This document shows, piece by piece, positions 55,550 through 63,929 of a DNA stretch of 64,000 bases. How positions within the stretch are numbered: position 1 is the first letter of the stretch; every line of letters begins with the position of its first letter. The stretch comes from Agromyces badenianii (GTDB lineage: Bacteria; Actinomycetota; Actinomycetes; Actinomycetales; Microbacteriaceae), in the NCBI RefSeq assembly GCF_003070885.1, contig NZ_CP028913.1, positions 2,542,001-2,606,000 of the forward strand, read 5' to 3'. Below the pieces are notes generated by a model, which was not told the DNA's origin, searched no databases, and was given only the letters and a program-made list of their open reading frames with translations. A program made the translations under genes and the position numbers.

Positions 55550-58030
55550 ATGGCCCAAGCAGGCGAGCAGCATCAGCAGCACCAGCACGACCCGCGGGTC
55601 GCGTCGAGCGAGCGCCGGCGCGAGGCATCCGTACCGCTCGAAATCGTCGACGCGTGGTGGCGCGCCGCCAACTACCTGAGCGTCGGCCAGATCTACCTGA
55701 TGGCGAACCCGCTGCTGGCCCGCCCCCTCGAACCGGCCGACATCAAGCCGCGGCTGCTCGGGCACTGGGGCACCTCCCCCGGCCTGAACCTCGTGTACGC
55801 GCACCTCAATCGCGCGATCGTCGAGCGCGGCACGCCCACGATCTACGTGTGCGGGCCTGGCCACGGCGGGCCCGCGATGGTCGCGAACACGTGGCTCGAC
55901 GGCACCTACTCCGAACTCTTCCCGGCGGTGAGCGCCGACGTCGAGGGCATGGGCCGCCTGTTCCGGCAGTTCTCCTTCCCCGGCGGAATCCCGTCGCACG
56001 CGGCGCCCGAGACGCCCGGCTCGATCAACGAGGGCGGCGAACTCGGCTACTCGCTCATGCACGCCTACGGCGCGGCACTCGACAATCCGGGGCTCGTGGT
56101 CGCCTGCGTCATCGGCGACGGCGAGGCCGAGACCGGCCCCCTCGCGGCGAGCTGGCGCGGTCACTCCTTCCTGAACCCCGTGACCGACGGCGCGGTGCTG
56201 CCGATCCTGCACCTGAACGGCTACAAGATCGCGAACCCGACCCTGCTCGCGCGCATCCCCGAAGCCGAGCTCGTCGACTTCTTCCGCGGCAACGGCTACG
56301 AACCGCTGCTCGTCGCCGGCGGGTTCGACGGCGAGGACCCGATGGCGGTGCACGGCCGCATGGCCGACGCGATCGACGTCGCCTACGAGCGCATCGCCGC
56401 CATTCGAGTGGATGCCGCGGCGGGCGCGTTCGCCGACGTGGCGCCCCGCTGGCCGGCGATCGTGCTGCGCACCCCGAAGGGCTGGACGGGACCCGGCGTG
56501 GTCGACGGCGTGCAGGTCGAGGGCACGTTCCACGCCCATCAGGTGCCGCTCGCGGGCGTGCGCGAGAACCCCGAGCACCTCGCGATGCTCGAGGCGTGGC
56601 TGCGCTCCTACCGGCCGGAGGAGCTCTTCGACGGCGAGGGCCGCCCCGTCGCCGAGCTCGCTGCCGCGCGCCCCGACGGGGCGCTGCGCATGAGCGCGAA
56701 CGAGAGCGCCCACGTCAACGGCGGCATCGCGGCCCCGCTCGAGCTGCCGGCGATCGAACCGCTCGCGATCGAGGTCGCACCCGGCAAGCGCGGCACCACC
56801 GGCGAGGCCACGAGGGTCTTCGGCTCCTGGCTCGCCGAGGTGATGCGCAGGAACCCCGACGATTTCCGCCTCTTCGGCCCCGACGAGGTGGCCTCGAACC
56901 GGCTCGGCGCCGTCTTCGAGGTCACCGATCGGGTGTGGGCCGAGGCGCTGCATCCGCTCGACGACCACCTCGGGCGCTCGGGCCGGGTGGTCGAAGCGCT
57001 CAGCGAGCACCTCATGCAGGGGCTGCTCGAGGGGTACCTGCTGACGGGGCGGCACGGGCTCATCACGAGCTACGAGGCGTTCATCCACATCGTCGACTCG
57101 ATGTTCAACCAGCACGCGAAGTGGCTCGAGTCGGCAAAGCAGGTGCCATGGCGCGGGGATGTCGCAAGCCTCACCTACCTGCTCTCGTCGCACGTGTGGC
57201 GGCAGGACCACAACGGCTTCTCGCATCAGGATCCGGGCTTCCTGAACGTCGTCGTCAACAAGCAGGCCGAGATCGTGCGCGTGTACCTGCCGCCCGACGC
57301 GAACACCCTGCTCGAGGTCATGCGGCACGCCTTCGACACGCAGAACCGGGTCAACGTCGTCGTCGCGGGCAAGCAGCCGCAACCGCAGTGGCTCTCGCAC
57401 ACCGAGGCGCGAGCGCACGTCGAGGCCGGTCTCGGCGTGTGGGAGTGGGCGGGCAACGAACCTGGCTTCGAGCGAGCGGATGCCGCGGCATCCGTGCCCG
57501 ACGTCGTCATCGCGTGCGCCGGCGACGTGCCGACGACCGAGGCGATCGCGGCGGCGCAATTGCTGCGCGGGCGGTTGCCCGAGCTGCGGGTGCGGCTCGT
57601 CAACGTCGTCGACCTGATGCGACTGCAGGACCCGTCTCACCACCCCCACGGGCTGCCCGACCGGGCGTTCGACGCGATCTTCACTCGCTCGGCGCCCGTG
57701 ATCTTCGCGTTCCACGGCTACCCGCCGCTGATCCACCAGCTCGCCTACCGGCGCACGAACCACACGAACCTGCACGTGCGGGGCTTCATCGAGCGGGGCA
57801 CCACGACGACCCCGTTCGACATGCTGCACCTGAACGACCTCGACCGGTACCGGCTCGCGCTCGACGTGCTGCACCGCGTTCCGGGGCTCCACAGCCGGCC
57901 GGGTGTCGCCGAGATCGCCGACGAGTGGCACGCCGCCCGGAACGCCGCGCGGGAGCATGCGTACGAGTACGGCGCCGACCCCGAGTGGATCACCGGGTGG
58001 CGGTTCGCTCCGCGGGCCGCCGCCGAGTGA
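55550..58030 (+). CDS. xfp: Phosphoketolase (xylulose-5-P / fructose-6-P)
   Basis: This 826-residue TPP enzyme cleaves xylulose-5-P (and often fructose-6-P) to acetyl phosphate. [30 protein letters not shown] and the TPP motif GDGEAETGP (189-197) are diagnostic, and [17 protein letters not shown] and [11 protein letters not shown] mark the middle and C-domains. Its length matches the family. The N-terminus has a His/Gln run (EQHQQHQHD) of unknown role. ATG at 55550 has GGGGAAG just upstream. No acetate kinase or Pta lies in the window. It ends at a bidirectional terminator. Confidence 0.97.
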   Translation: MAQAGEQHQQHQHDPRVASSERRREASVPLEIVDAWWRAANYLSVGQIYLMANPLLARPLEPADIKPRLLGHWGTSPGLNLVYAHLNRAIVERGTPTIYVCGPGHGGPAMVANTWLDGTYSELFPAVSADVEGMGRLFRQFSFPGGIPSHAAPETPGSINEGGELGYSLMHAYGAALDNPGLVVACVIGDGEAETGPLAASWRGHSFLNPVTDGAVLPILHLNGYKIANPTLLARIPEAELVDFFRGNGYEPLLVAGGFDGEDPMAVHGRMADAIDVAYERIAAIRVDAAAGAFADVAPRWPAIVLRTPKGWTGPGVVDGVQVEGTFHAHQVPLAGVRENPEHLAMLEAWLRSYRPEELFDGEGRPVAELAAARPDGALRMSANESAHVNGGIAAPLELPAIEPLAIEVAPGKRGTTGEATRVFGSWLAEVMRRNPDDFRLFGPDEVASNRLGAVFEVTDRVWAEALHPLDDHLGRSGRVVEALSEHLMQGLLEGYLLTGRHGLITSYEAFIHIVDSMFNQHAKWLESAKQVPWRGDVASLTYLLSSHVWRQDHNGFSHQDPGFLNVVVNKQAEIVRVYLPPDANTLLEVMRHAFDTQNRVNVVVAGKQPQPQWLSHTEARAHVEAGLGVWEWAGNEPGFERADAAASVPDVVIACAGDVPTTEAIAAAQLLRGRLPELRVRLVNVVDLMRLQDPSHHPHGLPDRAFDAIFTRSAPVIFAFHGYPPLIHQLAYRRTNHTNLHVRGFIERGTTTTPFDMLHLNDLDRYRLALDVLHRVPGLHSRPGVAEIADEWHAARNAAREHAYEYGADPEWITGWRFAPRAAAE

Positions 58031-58078
58031 TCCTGCCGCGCACCGCGTCGGCGGGGCGGCCGGCGAACCCCCGTCAGG

Positions 58079-58112
58079 CCGATGGGCGCCCGGTCGCCCG
58101 GACGCCCATCGG
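58079..58112. terminator. Bidirectional hairpin terminator
   Basis: The 10-bp perfect arms CCGATGGGCG and CGCCCATCGG surround a 14-bp centre between the convergent phosphoketolase and coiled-coil protein genes. Confidence 0.85.
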
Positions 58113-58124
58113 AATCGGTCGCTG

Positions 58125-58907
58125 CTACGCGGCGCAGCCCCACACGTACTTGCCGTTGTAGTACACCGGGTGCATCTCCTTGCCGGTGCAGGGTCCGCAG
58201 TCCTCGTCGCGCGGAGCGGCGGGCAGGCCCGGGTAGAACTCGGCGGTGTACGGGTCGGCGGCCGCGGCGGTGCCGGCGCTCGCCCCACCGGCATCGGAGC
58301 CCACCGAGACATCCGCCGACCAGGAGTCGTCGGCAGCCTCGGCGGCGGCCTGCTCTGCCGCCACTCGAGCGGCTTCCGCCGCTGCCGCGGCCTCGGCGGC
58401 GAGCCGGGCGGCGACGGCCTCGCGATGCGCGGCGAGGGCCGACGAGACGGCGACCTGCTCGGTGCGCAGTGCGCGGACGGCGCTCGTGACGGCGACGGCC
58501 GACCCGCCGACGCCGACCTGGCCGATCACGCTCCGGCGAAGGGACGCCAGCGCAGTGACCCCGCCGTCACCGAGCTCGGCGCCCGCCTCGGCGGCGAGTG
58601 CCTGTGCGTCGCGGACGGCGCCCGCGGCGAGACTCGCCGCTGCGGCATCCCGGATGCCGGTGACGTCGACTCCCGCCGCACCGATGCCCACCCGATCACC
58701 GACCTGGGCGATGGCGAGCTCTTTCGCGCGGGTGAGTTCGGCCGCCTGCGCGCTCTGCGCCTGGGCGGCGACCCCGAGGGTGACGACGATCAGGCCGACG
58801 AACGCCAAGCCGAGCATCCGGTTCACTCGAACCCGACCGGGCACCCCCGCGTGCTCGAGAAGCCCTGCCCCACTCTGTTCGAACGGTGAAACTCGTTGAG
58901 TGATCAT
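58125..58907 (-). CDS. Exported Ala-rich coiled-coil protein with C-terminal Cys motif
   Basis: This 260-residue protein has a basic start and a membrane/signal segment at about 31-55 (MLGLAFVGLIVVTLGVAAQA). A long Ala-rich helical region (about 57-193), including EAAAAAEAARVAAEQAAAEAA, looks like a coiled coil. The end has EDCGPCTGKEMHPVYYNGKYVWGCAA, with three Cys that could bind metal or form disulphides. Actinobacterial relatives are unassigned. ATG at 58907 has AAGGAAGGA upstream, which an upstream complementary run (58967-58980) could mask. Confidence 0.68.
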   Translation of the reverse strand: MITQRVSPFEQSGAGLLEHAGVPGRVRVNRMLGLAFVGLIVVTLGVAAQAQSAQAAELTRAKELAIAQVGDRVGIGAAGVDVTGIRDAAAASLAAGAVRDAQALAAEAGAELGDGGVTALASLRRSVIGQVGVGGSAVAVTSAVRALRTEQVAVSSALAAHREAVAARLAAEAAAAAEAARVAAEQAAAEAADDSWSADVSVGSDAGGASAGTAAAADPYTAEFYPGLPAAPRDEDCGPCTGKEMHPVYYNGKYVWGCAA

Positions 58908-59125
58908 TCGATTCCTTCCTTCGTACGGACCGAGCGTTCGGAACTGCGCCCGCCGTGGCGACGGGTCGAAGGGAGGAAGGCGGCGACGATCTCACAGGTT
59001 CGCGCAGCGCACCGCGGTAGCGATCGCCTGCGTCGCACCGAATTCGTCACTGTCAGCCCCCCGCTAACACCACATTCGTGCAGCGTAGCGACGTTGCACC
59101 CCGTTCGGGGGGAATTTCACGGGTT
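58908..59125. promoter_or_regulatory. Divergent region: possible structured leader and CCCC-GTTC-GGGG site
   Basis: CCTTCCTTCG (58914-58923) and CGAAGGGAGGAAGG (58967-58980) can pair in the minus-strand transcript and hide the ribosome-binding site of the 58907 gene. ACCCC-GTTC-GGGGGG lies at 59098-59112, related to sites at 7982 and 24806. No match to a named riboswitch was found. Confidence 0.4.
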
Positions 59126-59177
59126 TCGATGCGGAGTGTCGATGCGGAGTGTCGATGCGGAGTGTCGATGCGGAGCG
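59126..59177. repeat. 13-bp tandem repeat (TCGATGCGGAGTG), four copies
   Basis: Three identical copies and one with a single change (GAGCG) lie directly upstream of the MFS gene. The period is about 1.2 helical turns, so it could vary promoter or regulator spacing. Confidence 0.9.
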
Positions 59178-59220
59178 TCACAGATCAATGGGAAATGTTC
59201 TTTCGCGATAAAGTCACCAC

Positions 59221-60612
59221 GTGTCGATCACGAACGTCTCCAGCGCCCGTTGGTCGCTCATGGTCCAGTTCGCCCTGTTCGGTCTCGTCATGTCGGCGTG
59301 GACGAGCCGGATGCCCTCCGTGCAGGCCTCGCTCGGCATCGGGGCGCTGCAACTCGGGTCTCTGCTCATCGTCGGCGGCATCGGCGCGCTCATCGGCGCG
59401 CTGGTCGTCGGCGCCGTCATCGCGAGATTCGGCAGCCGCACGACCCTGCTCGCCGGCACGATCATCAATGCGGTCGGGTTCGGCCTCGATGCCATCGGCC
59501 TGGCGAACGCCGACCTCACGGCATTCATCGCCGGCCTCTTCGTCAACGGCCTCTGCGGGGCCCTCATCAACGTGCCGATCAACATCAACGCGGCAGCGGT
59601 CGAGCAGCACGTCGGGCGCGCGGTGCTGCCGCACTTCCATGCGGCGTTCTCGATCGGCGCGGCGGGCGGAGCGCTCGTGGGCGCCGGCTTCGCATTCGCC
59701 GAGGTGCACATCGCGACGCAGATCGTCATCGTCACGGTGATCGTGACGGCGGTGCGGCTCTGGCTGCTGCGCGCGTCGACCGCGCTCACGGCGCACCGCC
59801 CCGTCGCCACTGCGACGGGATCAGTCGGCGCTGTGACGGGCTCCGTCGCTGCTGTCACGGGCTCGGTCTCTGCTGTCACGGGCTCGGTCGCCGCGCAGTC
59901 GACCGGCGACCGCACCGGCGGGGCGGTGCGCTCGGCTCTCGCGGCATGGCGTGAACCGCGCACGCTGCTGCTCGGCGTCGTACTGCTCGCCGCGTCGCTC
60001 GCCGAGGGGTCGGCGACCACGTGGCTCTCCCTCGCGGTCGTCGACGGGTTCGCCGCCGCCGAGGCGGTCGGCGCGGTCGCCTTCGGCACCTTCGTCGGCG
60101 CCATGACGGTGTTCCGCTTCCTCGGCACGCGGCTCATCGATCGCTTCGGCCGGGTCGCGGTGCTCCGCGCCTCCGGGGCCTCGTCGCTCCTCGGCCTCGC
60201 GCTCTTCGGCTTGGGTCCGAACCTCACGGTGGCCTGGATCGGCATCGTGCTCTGGGGATTCGGCGCAGCGCTCGCCAACCCGATCGCGATCGCCGCGGCA
60301 TCCGACGACCCGGCCAAGGCCGGCCAGCGCGTGTCGGTCGTGACCTCGTTCTCGACGATCGCCTCCCTCGGCGCCCCGCCGCTGCTCGGCATGCTCGCCG
60401 ATGCTGTCGGCGCCCGCCACGCACTGCTCGTCATCGGCGCAGCCGTCATCGTGAGCTTCGCCGTCGCCGGTCAGGTGCGCAAGCAGCCCCCCGGGCGGGC
60501 AGGCGCGCCCGGCGCGGAGAGCGCTCAGGATCACTCCCTTCGCACGGGAGCGGCGATATCCGGTGTCCAGCGCGATACGAGTGGTCCCGACGGGAACGGG
60601 CCGGGCGCGTAG
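59221..60612 (+). CDS. MFS transporter with 7-residue repeats in central loop
   Basis: This 463-residue MFS protein has 12 helices. The first six (WSLMVQFALFGLVMSAWTSRMP, GALVVGAVIARFGSRTTLLAG) and the last six (VFRFLGTRLIDRFGRVAVLRA) carry the two loop motifs. The cytoplasmic loop contains four copies of GSVxAVT from a 21-bp DNA repeat. The C-terminus (GAAISGVQRDTSGPDG) is encoded by a dispersed repeat copy. The GTG start lacks a ribosome-binding site but has GATAAA 10 bp upstream. It resembles sugar/drug permeases of the YbjJ-like type; the substrate is unknown. Confidence 0.85.
   Translation: MSITNVSSARWSLMVQFALFGLVMSAWTSRMPSVQASLGIGALQLGSLLIVGGIGALIGALVVGAVIARFGSRTTLLAGTIINAVGFGLDAIGLANADLTAFIAGLFVNGLCGALINVPININAAAVEQHVGRAVLPHFHAAFSIGAAGGALVGAGFAFAEVHIATQIVIVTVIVTAVRLWLLRASTALTAHRPVATATGSVGAVTGSVAAVTGSVSAVTGSVAAQSTGDRTGGAVRSALAAWREPRTLLLGVVLLAASLAEGSATTWLSLAVVDGFAAAEAVGAVAFGTFVGAMTVFRFLGTRLIDRFGRVAVLRASGASSLLGLALFGLGPNLTVAWIGIVLWGFGAALANPIAIAAASDDPAKAGQRVSVVTSFSTIASLGAPPLLGMLADAVGARHALLVIGAAVIVSFAVAGQVRKQPPGRAGAPGAESAQDHSLRTGAAISGVQRDTSGPDGNGPGA
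59809..59892 (+). repeat. 21-bp in-frame tandem repeat, four copies
   Basis: Units of GCTGTCACGGGCTCGGTCTCT type encode GSVGAVT, GSVAAVT, GSVSAVT and GSVAAQS. The two central copies differ by few bases. All copies are in frame, so copy-number change would not frameshift the MFS gene. Confidence 0.9.
60540..60593. repeat. Dispersed repeat, copy 2 (inside MFS 3' end)
   Basis: TCGCACGGG, CGATATCCG and ACGAGTGGTCC occur in the same order and spacing as in copy 1 (52185-52231). This copy lies inside the last codons of the MFS gene and has lost most of the perfect palindrome. Confidence 0.65.
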
Positions 60613-60637
60613 CGCGGCGGGCGGGGCGCGGCGCGCG

Positions 60638-61627
60638 TTACCAGCGGGCGTGCACCGAAGGTCGGATCTCCCGGTCGTAGAGCTCGTGCACGGCCGCGTC
60701 GACGGTCGGCGGCAGGCTCAGCGACCCGGCCGCGGCGTTCGCCCGCGCCTGCTGAGGTGAGCGCGCCCCGGGGATCACCGAACTGACGCCCGGCTGCGCG
60801 GCGACCCACGCGAGGGCGAGCTGCGCGGCCGAGGCGGACGGCGCCGCGTCGCGGCCGATCGCGGTGAACTCCGCTGCCGCGCGCACCCCCGTCTCGTAGT
60901 CGACGCCCGAGAAGGTCTCGCCGACGTCGAACGACTCGCCGTGCCGGTTGAAGCTGCGGTGGTCGTTCGCGGCGAAGATCGTGTCGCTCGTGTAGCGGCC
61001 AGAGAGCAGGCCGCTCGCGAGGGGCACCCGGGCGATGATGCCGACCCCGGCAGCGGCGGCCGTGGGAAGCACCTCGTCGAGCGGCTTCAGCCGGAACGCG
61101 TTCAGGATGATCTGCACCGAGGCCACGTGCGGCCGGGCGATGGCGGTGAGCGCCTCCTCGACCCGTTCGACGCTGACCCCGTAGTTCGCGATCGCGCCGT
61201 CGGCGACGAGCGTGTCGAGTGCGTCGGAGATGCGATCGTCGGAGTACACCGAGGTCGGCGGGCAGTGCAGTTGCACGAGGTCGAGCGTGTCGACCCCGAG
61301 GTTGGCCCGAGAGCGGTCGGTCCACTCCCGGAAGTTCGCGAGCGAGTAGTTGGCGTGCTCCTGCGGCATCCGTCGGCCCATCTTCGTGGCGACGGTGACG
61401 CCCGAGTCGGGGTTCGAGCGCAGCCACCTGCCGATCAGGGCCTCGCTGCGGCCGTCGCCGTAGACGTCGGCGGTGTCGAAGAAGGTGACGCCGGCCTCGC
61501 GGGCGGCATCGAGCACCGCGAGCGCGTCGGCTTCATCGATCTCGCCCCAATCGGCGCCGAGTTGCCAGGTGCCGAGGCCGATGACCGAGACGGTGCGACC
61601 GGTGCGGCCGAGGGTGCGAGTCTGCAT
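60638..61627 (-). CDS. Aldo/keto reductase
   Basis: This 329-residue TIM-barrel enzyme has the AKR tetrad: Asp in FFDTADVYGDG, Tyr in the same stretch, Lys in VATKMG and His in DLVQLHCPP. SVIGLGTWQLGAD starts the barrel, and SSVIPGARSPQQARANAAA is the NADPH-binding end. It probably reduces an aldehyde or ketone with NADPH; the LRSNPDSG/EHANYSL layout fits the AKR11/13-like group. ATG at 61627 has TGGAG 5 bp upstream. It is divergent from the GyrI-like gene. Confidence 0.92.
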   Translation of the reverse strand: MQTRTLGRTGRTVSVIGLGTWQLGADWGEIDEADALAVLDAAREAGVTFFDTADVYGDGRSEALIGRWLRSNPDSGVTVATKMGRRMPQEHANYSLANFREWTDRSRANLGVDTLDLVQLHCPPTSVYSDDRISDALDTLVADGAIANYGVSVERVEEALTAIARPHVASVQIILNAFRLKPLDEVLPTAAAAGVGIIARVPLASGLLSGRYTSDTIFAANDHRSFNRHGESFDVGETFSGVDYETGVRAAAEFTAIGRDAAPSASAAQLALAWVAAQPGVSSVIPGARSPQQARANAAAGSLSLPPTVDAAVHELYDREIRPSVHARW

Positions 61628-61719
61628 GATGCTCCAGTCGTCGGATGCGCGGGCGGATCGAAGCATCCCGACGACAGCGTAGCGACCGCCGTGTCGGTGG
61701 TGTGAGCGAAAGTGGGGCC

Positions 61720-62349
61720 ATGCCTGACACGCACGAGGTGAAGCGCAAGTACGACGTCAAGCGCGAACTCGCGTGCTACACCGCCCCGCGCGGCCGCTTC
61801 GAGCTCATCGACATGCCAGAGCTCGGGTACTGCATGGTCGACGGGCACGGCGATCCCAACACCGCCCCCGAGTACGCGGCCGCCGTCGAGGCGCTCTACG
61901 CCGTCTCGTTCACGGCGAAGTTCCAGTGCAAGCGCGAGCTCGATCGCGACTACGTCGTCGGACCCCTCGAGGGCCTCTGGAGCGCCGACGACCCGGCGAC
62001 GTTCATCACCCGCGAGAAGTCGGCCTGGTCGTGGACGATGATGATCTGGCAACCCGACTGGCTGCCTCCCGAACTCATCGCCGAGGCGATCGGGCGCGCG
62101 ACCGCGAAGGCGCCTGCGGCCGAACGGGTGCGCTTCGAGCGGCTCGCCGAAGGGCGATCGGTGCAGACGCTGCACCTCGGTTCCTACGACGACGAGGGTC
62201 CGACCCTCGCACGCCTGCACGACGAGTTCATGCCCGAGCACCGCCTGCGGTTCAACGGCCGGCACCACGAGGTGTACCTCGGCGACCCGCGGCGCACCGC
62301 GCCCGAGAAGCTGCGCACCATCCTGCGACAGCCGGTCGCGCCGGCCTGA
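61720..62349 (+). CDS. GyrI-like small-molecule binding domain protein
   Basis: This 209-residue protein has the GyrI-like fold: KRELACYTAPRGRFELIDMPELGYCMVDG, FTAKFQCKRELDRDYVVGPLEGLW and WTMMIWQPDWLPPELI. QTLHLGSYDDEGPTLARLHDE and RHHEVYLGDPRR complete the SHS2-module pattern. Such domains bind hydrophobic ligands and often sit alone without a DNA-binding part, as here. ATG at 61720 follows a weak GTGGGG site. It converges with the VOC gene across a long hairpin. Confidence 0.88.
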   Translation: MPDTHEVKRKYDVKRELACYTAPRGRFELIDMPELGYCMVDGHGDPNTAPEYAAAVEALYAVSFTAKFQCKRELDRDYVVGPLEGLWSADDPATFITREKSAWSWTMMIWQPDWLPPELIAEAIGRATAKAPAAERVRFERLAEGRSVQTLHLGSYDDEGPTLARLHDEFMPEHRLRFNGRHHEVYLGDPRRTAPEKLRTILRQPVAPA

Positions 62350-62399
62350 GCTGCGCCGCTCAGCACGGGTCGCGCAGAACCGGTGTCGGGCGCCGCCGA

Positions 62400-62452
62400 G
62401 GGGATGCCGCGGGGGCCCGCCACCAGATGGTGGCGAGCCCCGCGGCATCCCC
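62400..62452. terminator. Bidirectional terminator, nested long hairpin
   Basis: The outer arms GGGGATGCCGCGGGG and CCCCGCGGCATCCCC (15 bp, perfect) enclose an inner CGCCACCA/TGGTGGCG hairpin, between two convergent genes. The outer arms contain the overrepresented nonamer GGATGCCGC. Confidence 0.9.
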
Positions 62453-62454
62453 GT

Positions 62455-62895
62455 TCAGAGCTCTTGTTCGGCGCCGAAGCGCTGACGCGCCTCGACCGGG
62501 ATGAGCGGCTTCTCGGCACGGGCCCGGATCTGCTGCACCGCCCACGTGTTGCCGTCGGGGTCGGCGAAGCCGAAGAACGTGCCGCCGTCGCGTTCGTCGA
62601 AGACGGTGATCGCACTGGCCTCGACGCCGCGGCCGATGAGCTCGGCACGGGCCGCCTCGGCGTCGGCGACGACGAGCTGTAGACCGTGCAGCGATCCGGG
62701 AGCCATCTCGTTCTGCGACGGCAGCGAGCCGATCACGATCGAGCAGCCCGAGCCGGGCGGGGTGAGCTGCGCGATGTGCATGTGCTCGTTGCGGGTGTCG
62801 TGGTCGAGCGCGAATCCGAGCTGGTCGCGGTAGAACGCGATCGAGCGGTCGAGGTCGCTCACCGGCACGATGACGACTTCCAGGGTCCAGTCCAT
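62455..62895 (-). CDS. VOC-family (glyoxalase/bleomycin-resistance-like) protein
   Basis: This 146-residue protein has two beta-alpha-beta3 modules: LEVVIVPVSDLDRSIAFYRDQLGFALDHD and LVVADAEAARAELIGRGVEASAI...FFGFADPDGNTWAVQQ. Metal ligands by pattern include the Glu in the last strand. It probably binds or detoxifies a small molecule. ATG at 62895 has GGAG 8 bp upstream. It is the third gene after ArsR and SRPBCC, with a 28-bp gap, so it is likely cotranscribed with them. Confidence 0.9.
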   Translation of the reverse strand: MDWTLEVVIVPVSDLDRSIAFYRDQLGFALDHDTRNEHMHIAQLTPPGSGCSIVIGSLPSQNEMAPGSLHGLQLVVADAEAARAELIGRGVEASAITVFDERDGGTFFGFADPDGNTWAVQQIRARAEKPLIPVEARQRFGAEQEL

Positions 62896-62923
62896 GGTGT
62901 GCTCCGTTTCGTGAGGCATCGGC

Positions 62924-63400
62924 TCAGGCCGCGAGCAGGCCCTCGAGCCGCTCGTAGCCCTCGCGAACGCCGAGCTCCATGTTGCTCTGGATCATGCCGT
63001 CGCGGGCCTCGAGGCTCGGGTAGGTGGAGTGGATGCTGAGGCGGGTGCGACCGCCGCCGAGATCTTCGAACCGCAGGGACTCGATGGCCACGACGTCGGG
63101 GAAGCCCTCGTACTCGAAGGTCTGGATCGCGAACTCGTTCTCACGCACCGAGTGGAACGTGCCGTTGAACGCATAGGCCTCCTCACCTCCGGGCTGGGTG
63201 TGCAGGTAGCGGTAGCCGCCCTGCGGCACGAAGTCCCAGCGTTCGATGGTCATCTCGTAGCCGTTCGGCCCGAGCCACTGCTTCACGAGCTCGGGGTCGC
63301 GGTGCGCGTTGAACACGGCGGCCACTGGCACGTCGAACTCGCGCTCGATGTCGATGAAGGGCAGCCCCTCGGGGGCGGTGATGGTGACGGGGTTCGTCAT
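62924..63400 (-). CDS. SRPBCC / AHSA1-family protein
   Basis: This 158-residue protein has the START-like fold: FIDIEREFDVPVAAVFNAHRDPELVKQWLGPNGYEMTIERWDFVPQGGYRY, with W43 in the usual EhxxxW-type position, and a long final helix. It is a typical partner of ArsR-type regulators, whose operons code a ligand-binding SRPBCC protein. It overlaps the ArsR gene by 4 bp (ATGA). The ligand is unknown. Confidence 0.9.
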   Translation of the reverse strand: MTNPVTITAPEGLPFIDIEREFDVPVAAVFNAHRDPELVKQWLGPNGYEMTIERWDFVPQGGYRYLHTQPGGEEAYAFNGTFHSVRENEFAIQTFEYEGFPDVVAIESLRFEDLGGGRTRLSIHSTYPSLEARDGMIQSNMELGVREGYERLEGLLAA

Positions 63401-63840
63401 TGTCCTGTCTCTTTCGTGATGGGGCCGGTCTGCTGGCCGGCTGATGGGGTGTCGCCGCGATGCTCGATGGGCACATCGAGGGCGACGGACGCCGCGGCGT
63501 CATGGCCGGGGTCTTGAGCGAGCAGCGCGTCCAATGCGCGGAACTGCTGCTCGTGGATCAGCCGGTATCGGTCGATCCACGCGGTGAGGGCTTCGAGCGT
63601 GGCCGCGTCGAGGTGCACGGGGCGGCGTTGCGCGTCACGCGTTCTGGTGACGAGCCCCGCGCTCTCGAGCACCTGGATGTGCTTCGAAACGGCCTGCTTG
63701 GTGATCGCGAACGGTTCGGCGAGCTCGTTGACCGTGGCCGGCCCCCGGCTCAGTCGGGCGATGATGCCCCGGCGCACCGGGTCGGCCAGCGCCATGAAGG
63801 CGCGGTCGAGACGGTCGTCTGCGCTGGGATCGAGGATCAT
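63397..63840 (-). CDS. ArsR-family transcriptional regulator
   Basis: This 147-residue protein has a winged helix: MALADPVRRGIIARLSRGPATVNELAEPFAITKQAVSKHIQVLESAGLVTRTRDAQRRPVHLDAA. No metal Cys cluster (such as CVC) is present, so it probably senses a non-metal signal. The C-terminal 40 residues are disordered. It starts the operon with SRPBCC and VOC genes. An ATCAACC-TTTT-GGTTGAT palindrome sits downstream of its -10 box, fitting autorepression. Confidence 0.93.
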   Translation of the reverse strand: MILDPSADDRLDRAFMALADPVRRGIIARLSRGPATVNELAEPFAITKQAVSKHIQVLESAGLVTRTRDAQRRPVHLDAATLEALTAWIDRYRLIHEQQFRALDALLAQDPGHDAAASVALDVPIEHRGDTPSAGQQTGPITKETGQ

Positions 63841-63867
63841 CGCTCGCCTTTCTCAACTCGTTCTTTG

Positions 63868-63917
63868 ATCAACCTTTTGGTTGATTACAAGGTATGACGA
63901 ACGGATGCCGCTGTCAA
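63868..63917 (-). promoter_or_regulatory. ArsR operon promoter (TTGACA-17-TACCTT) with operator
   Basis: On the minus strand, -35 TTGACA (63912-63917), a 17-bp spacer and -10 TACCTT (63889-63894) give a near-consensus promoter. The perfect palindrome ATCAACC-TTTT-GGTTGAT (63868-63885) covers the start site. AACC-N4-GGTT is the pattern expected for SdpR-like ArsR regulators. Confidence 0.8.
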
Positions 63918-63929
63918 CCCTTGATCCGA

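Noticed and set aside
58908..59125. c-di-AMP (ydaO-type) riboswitch upstream of the coiled-coil gene
   Set aside because: I could not find the conserved blocks of that class; only a simple complementarity to the ribosome-binding site is supported.
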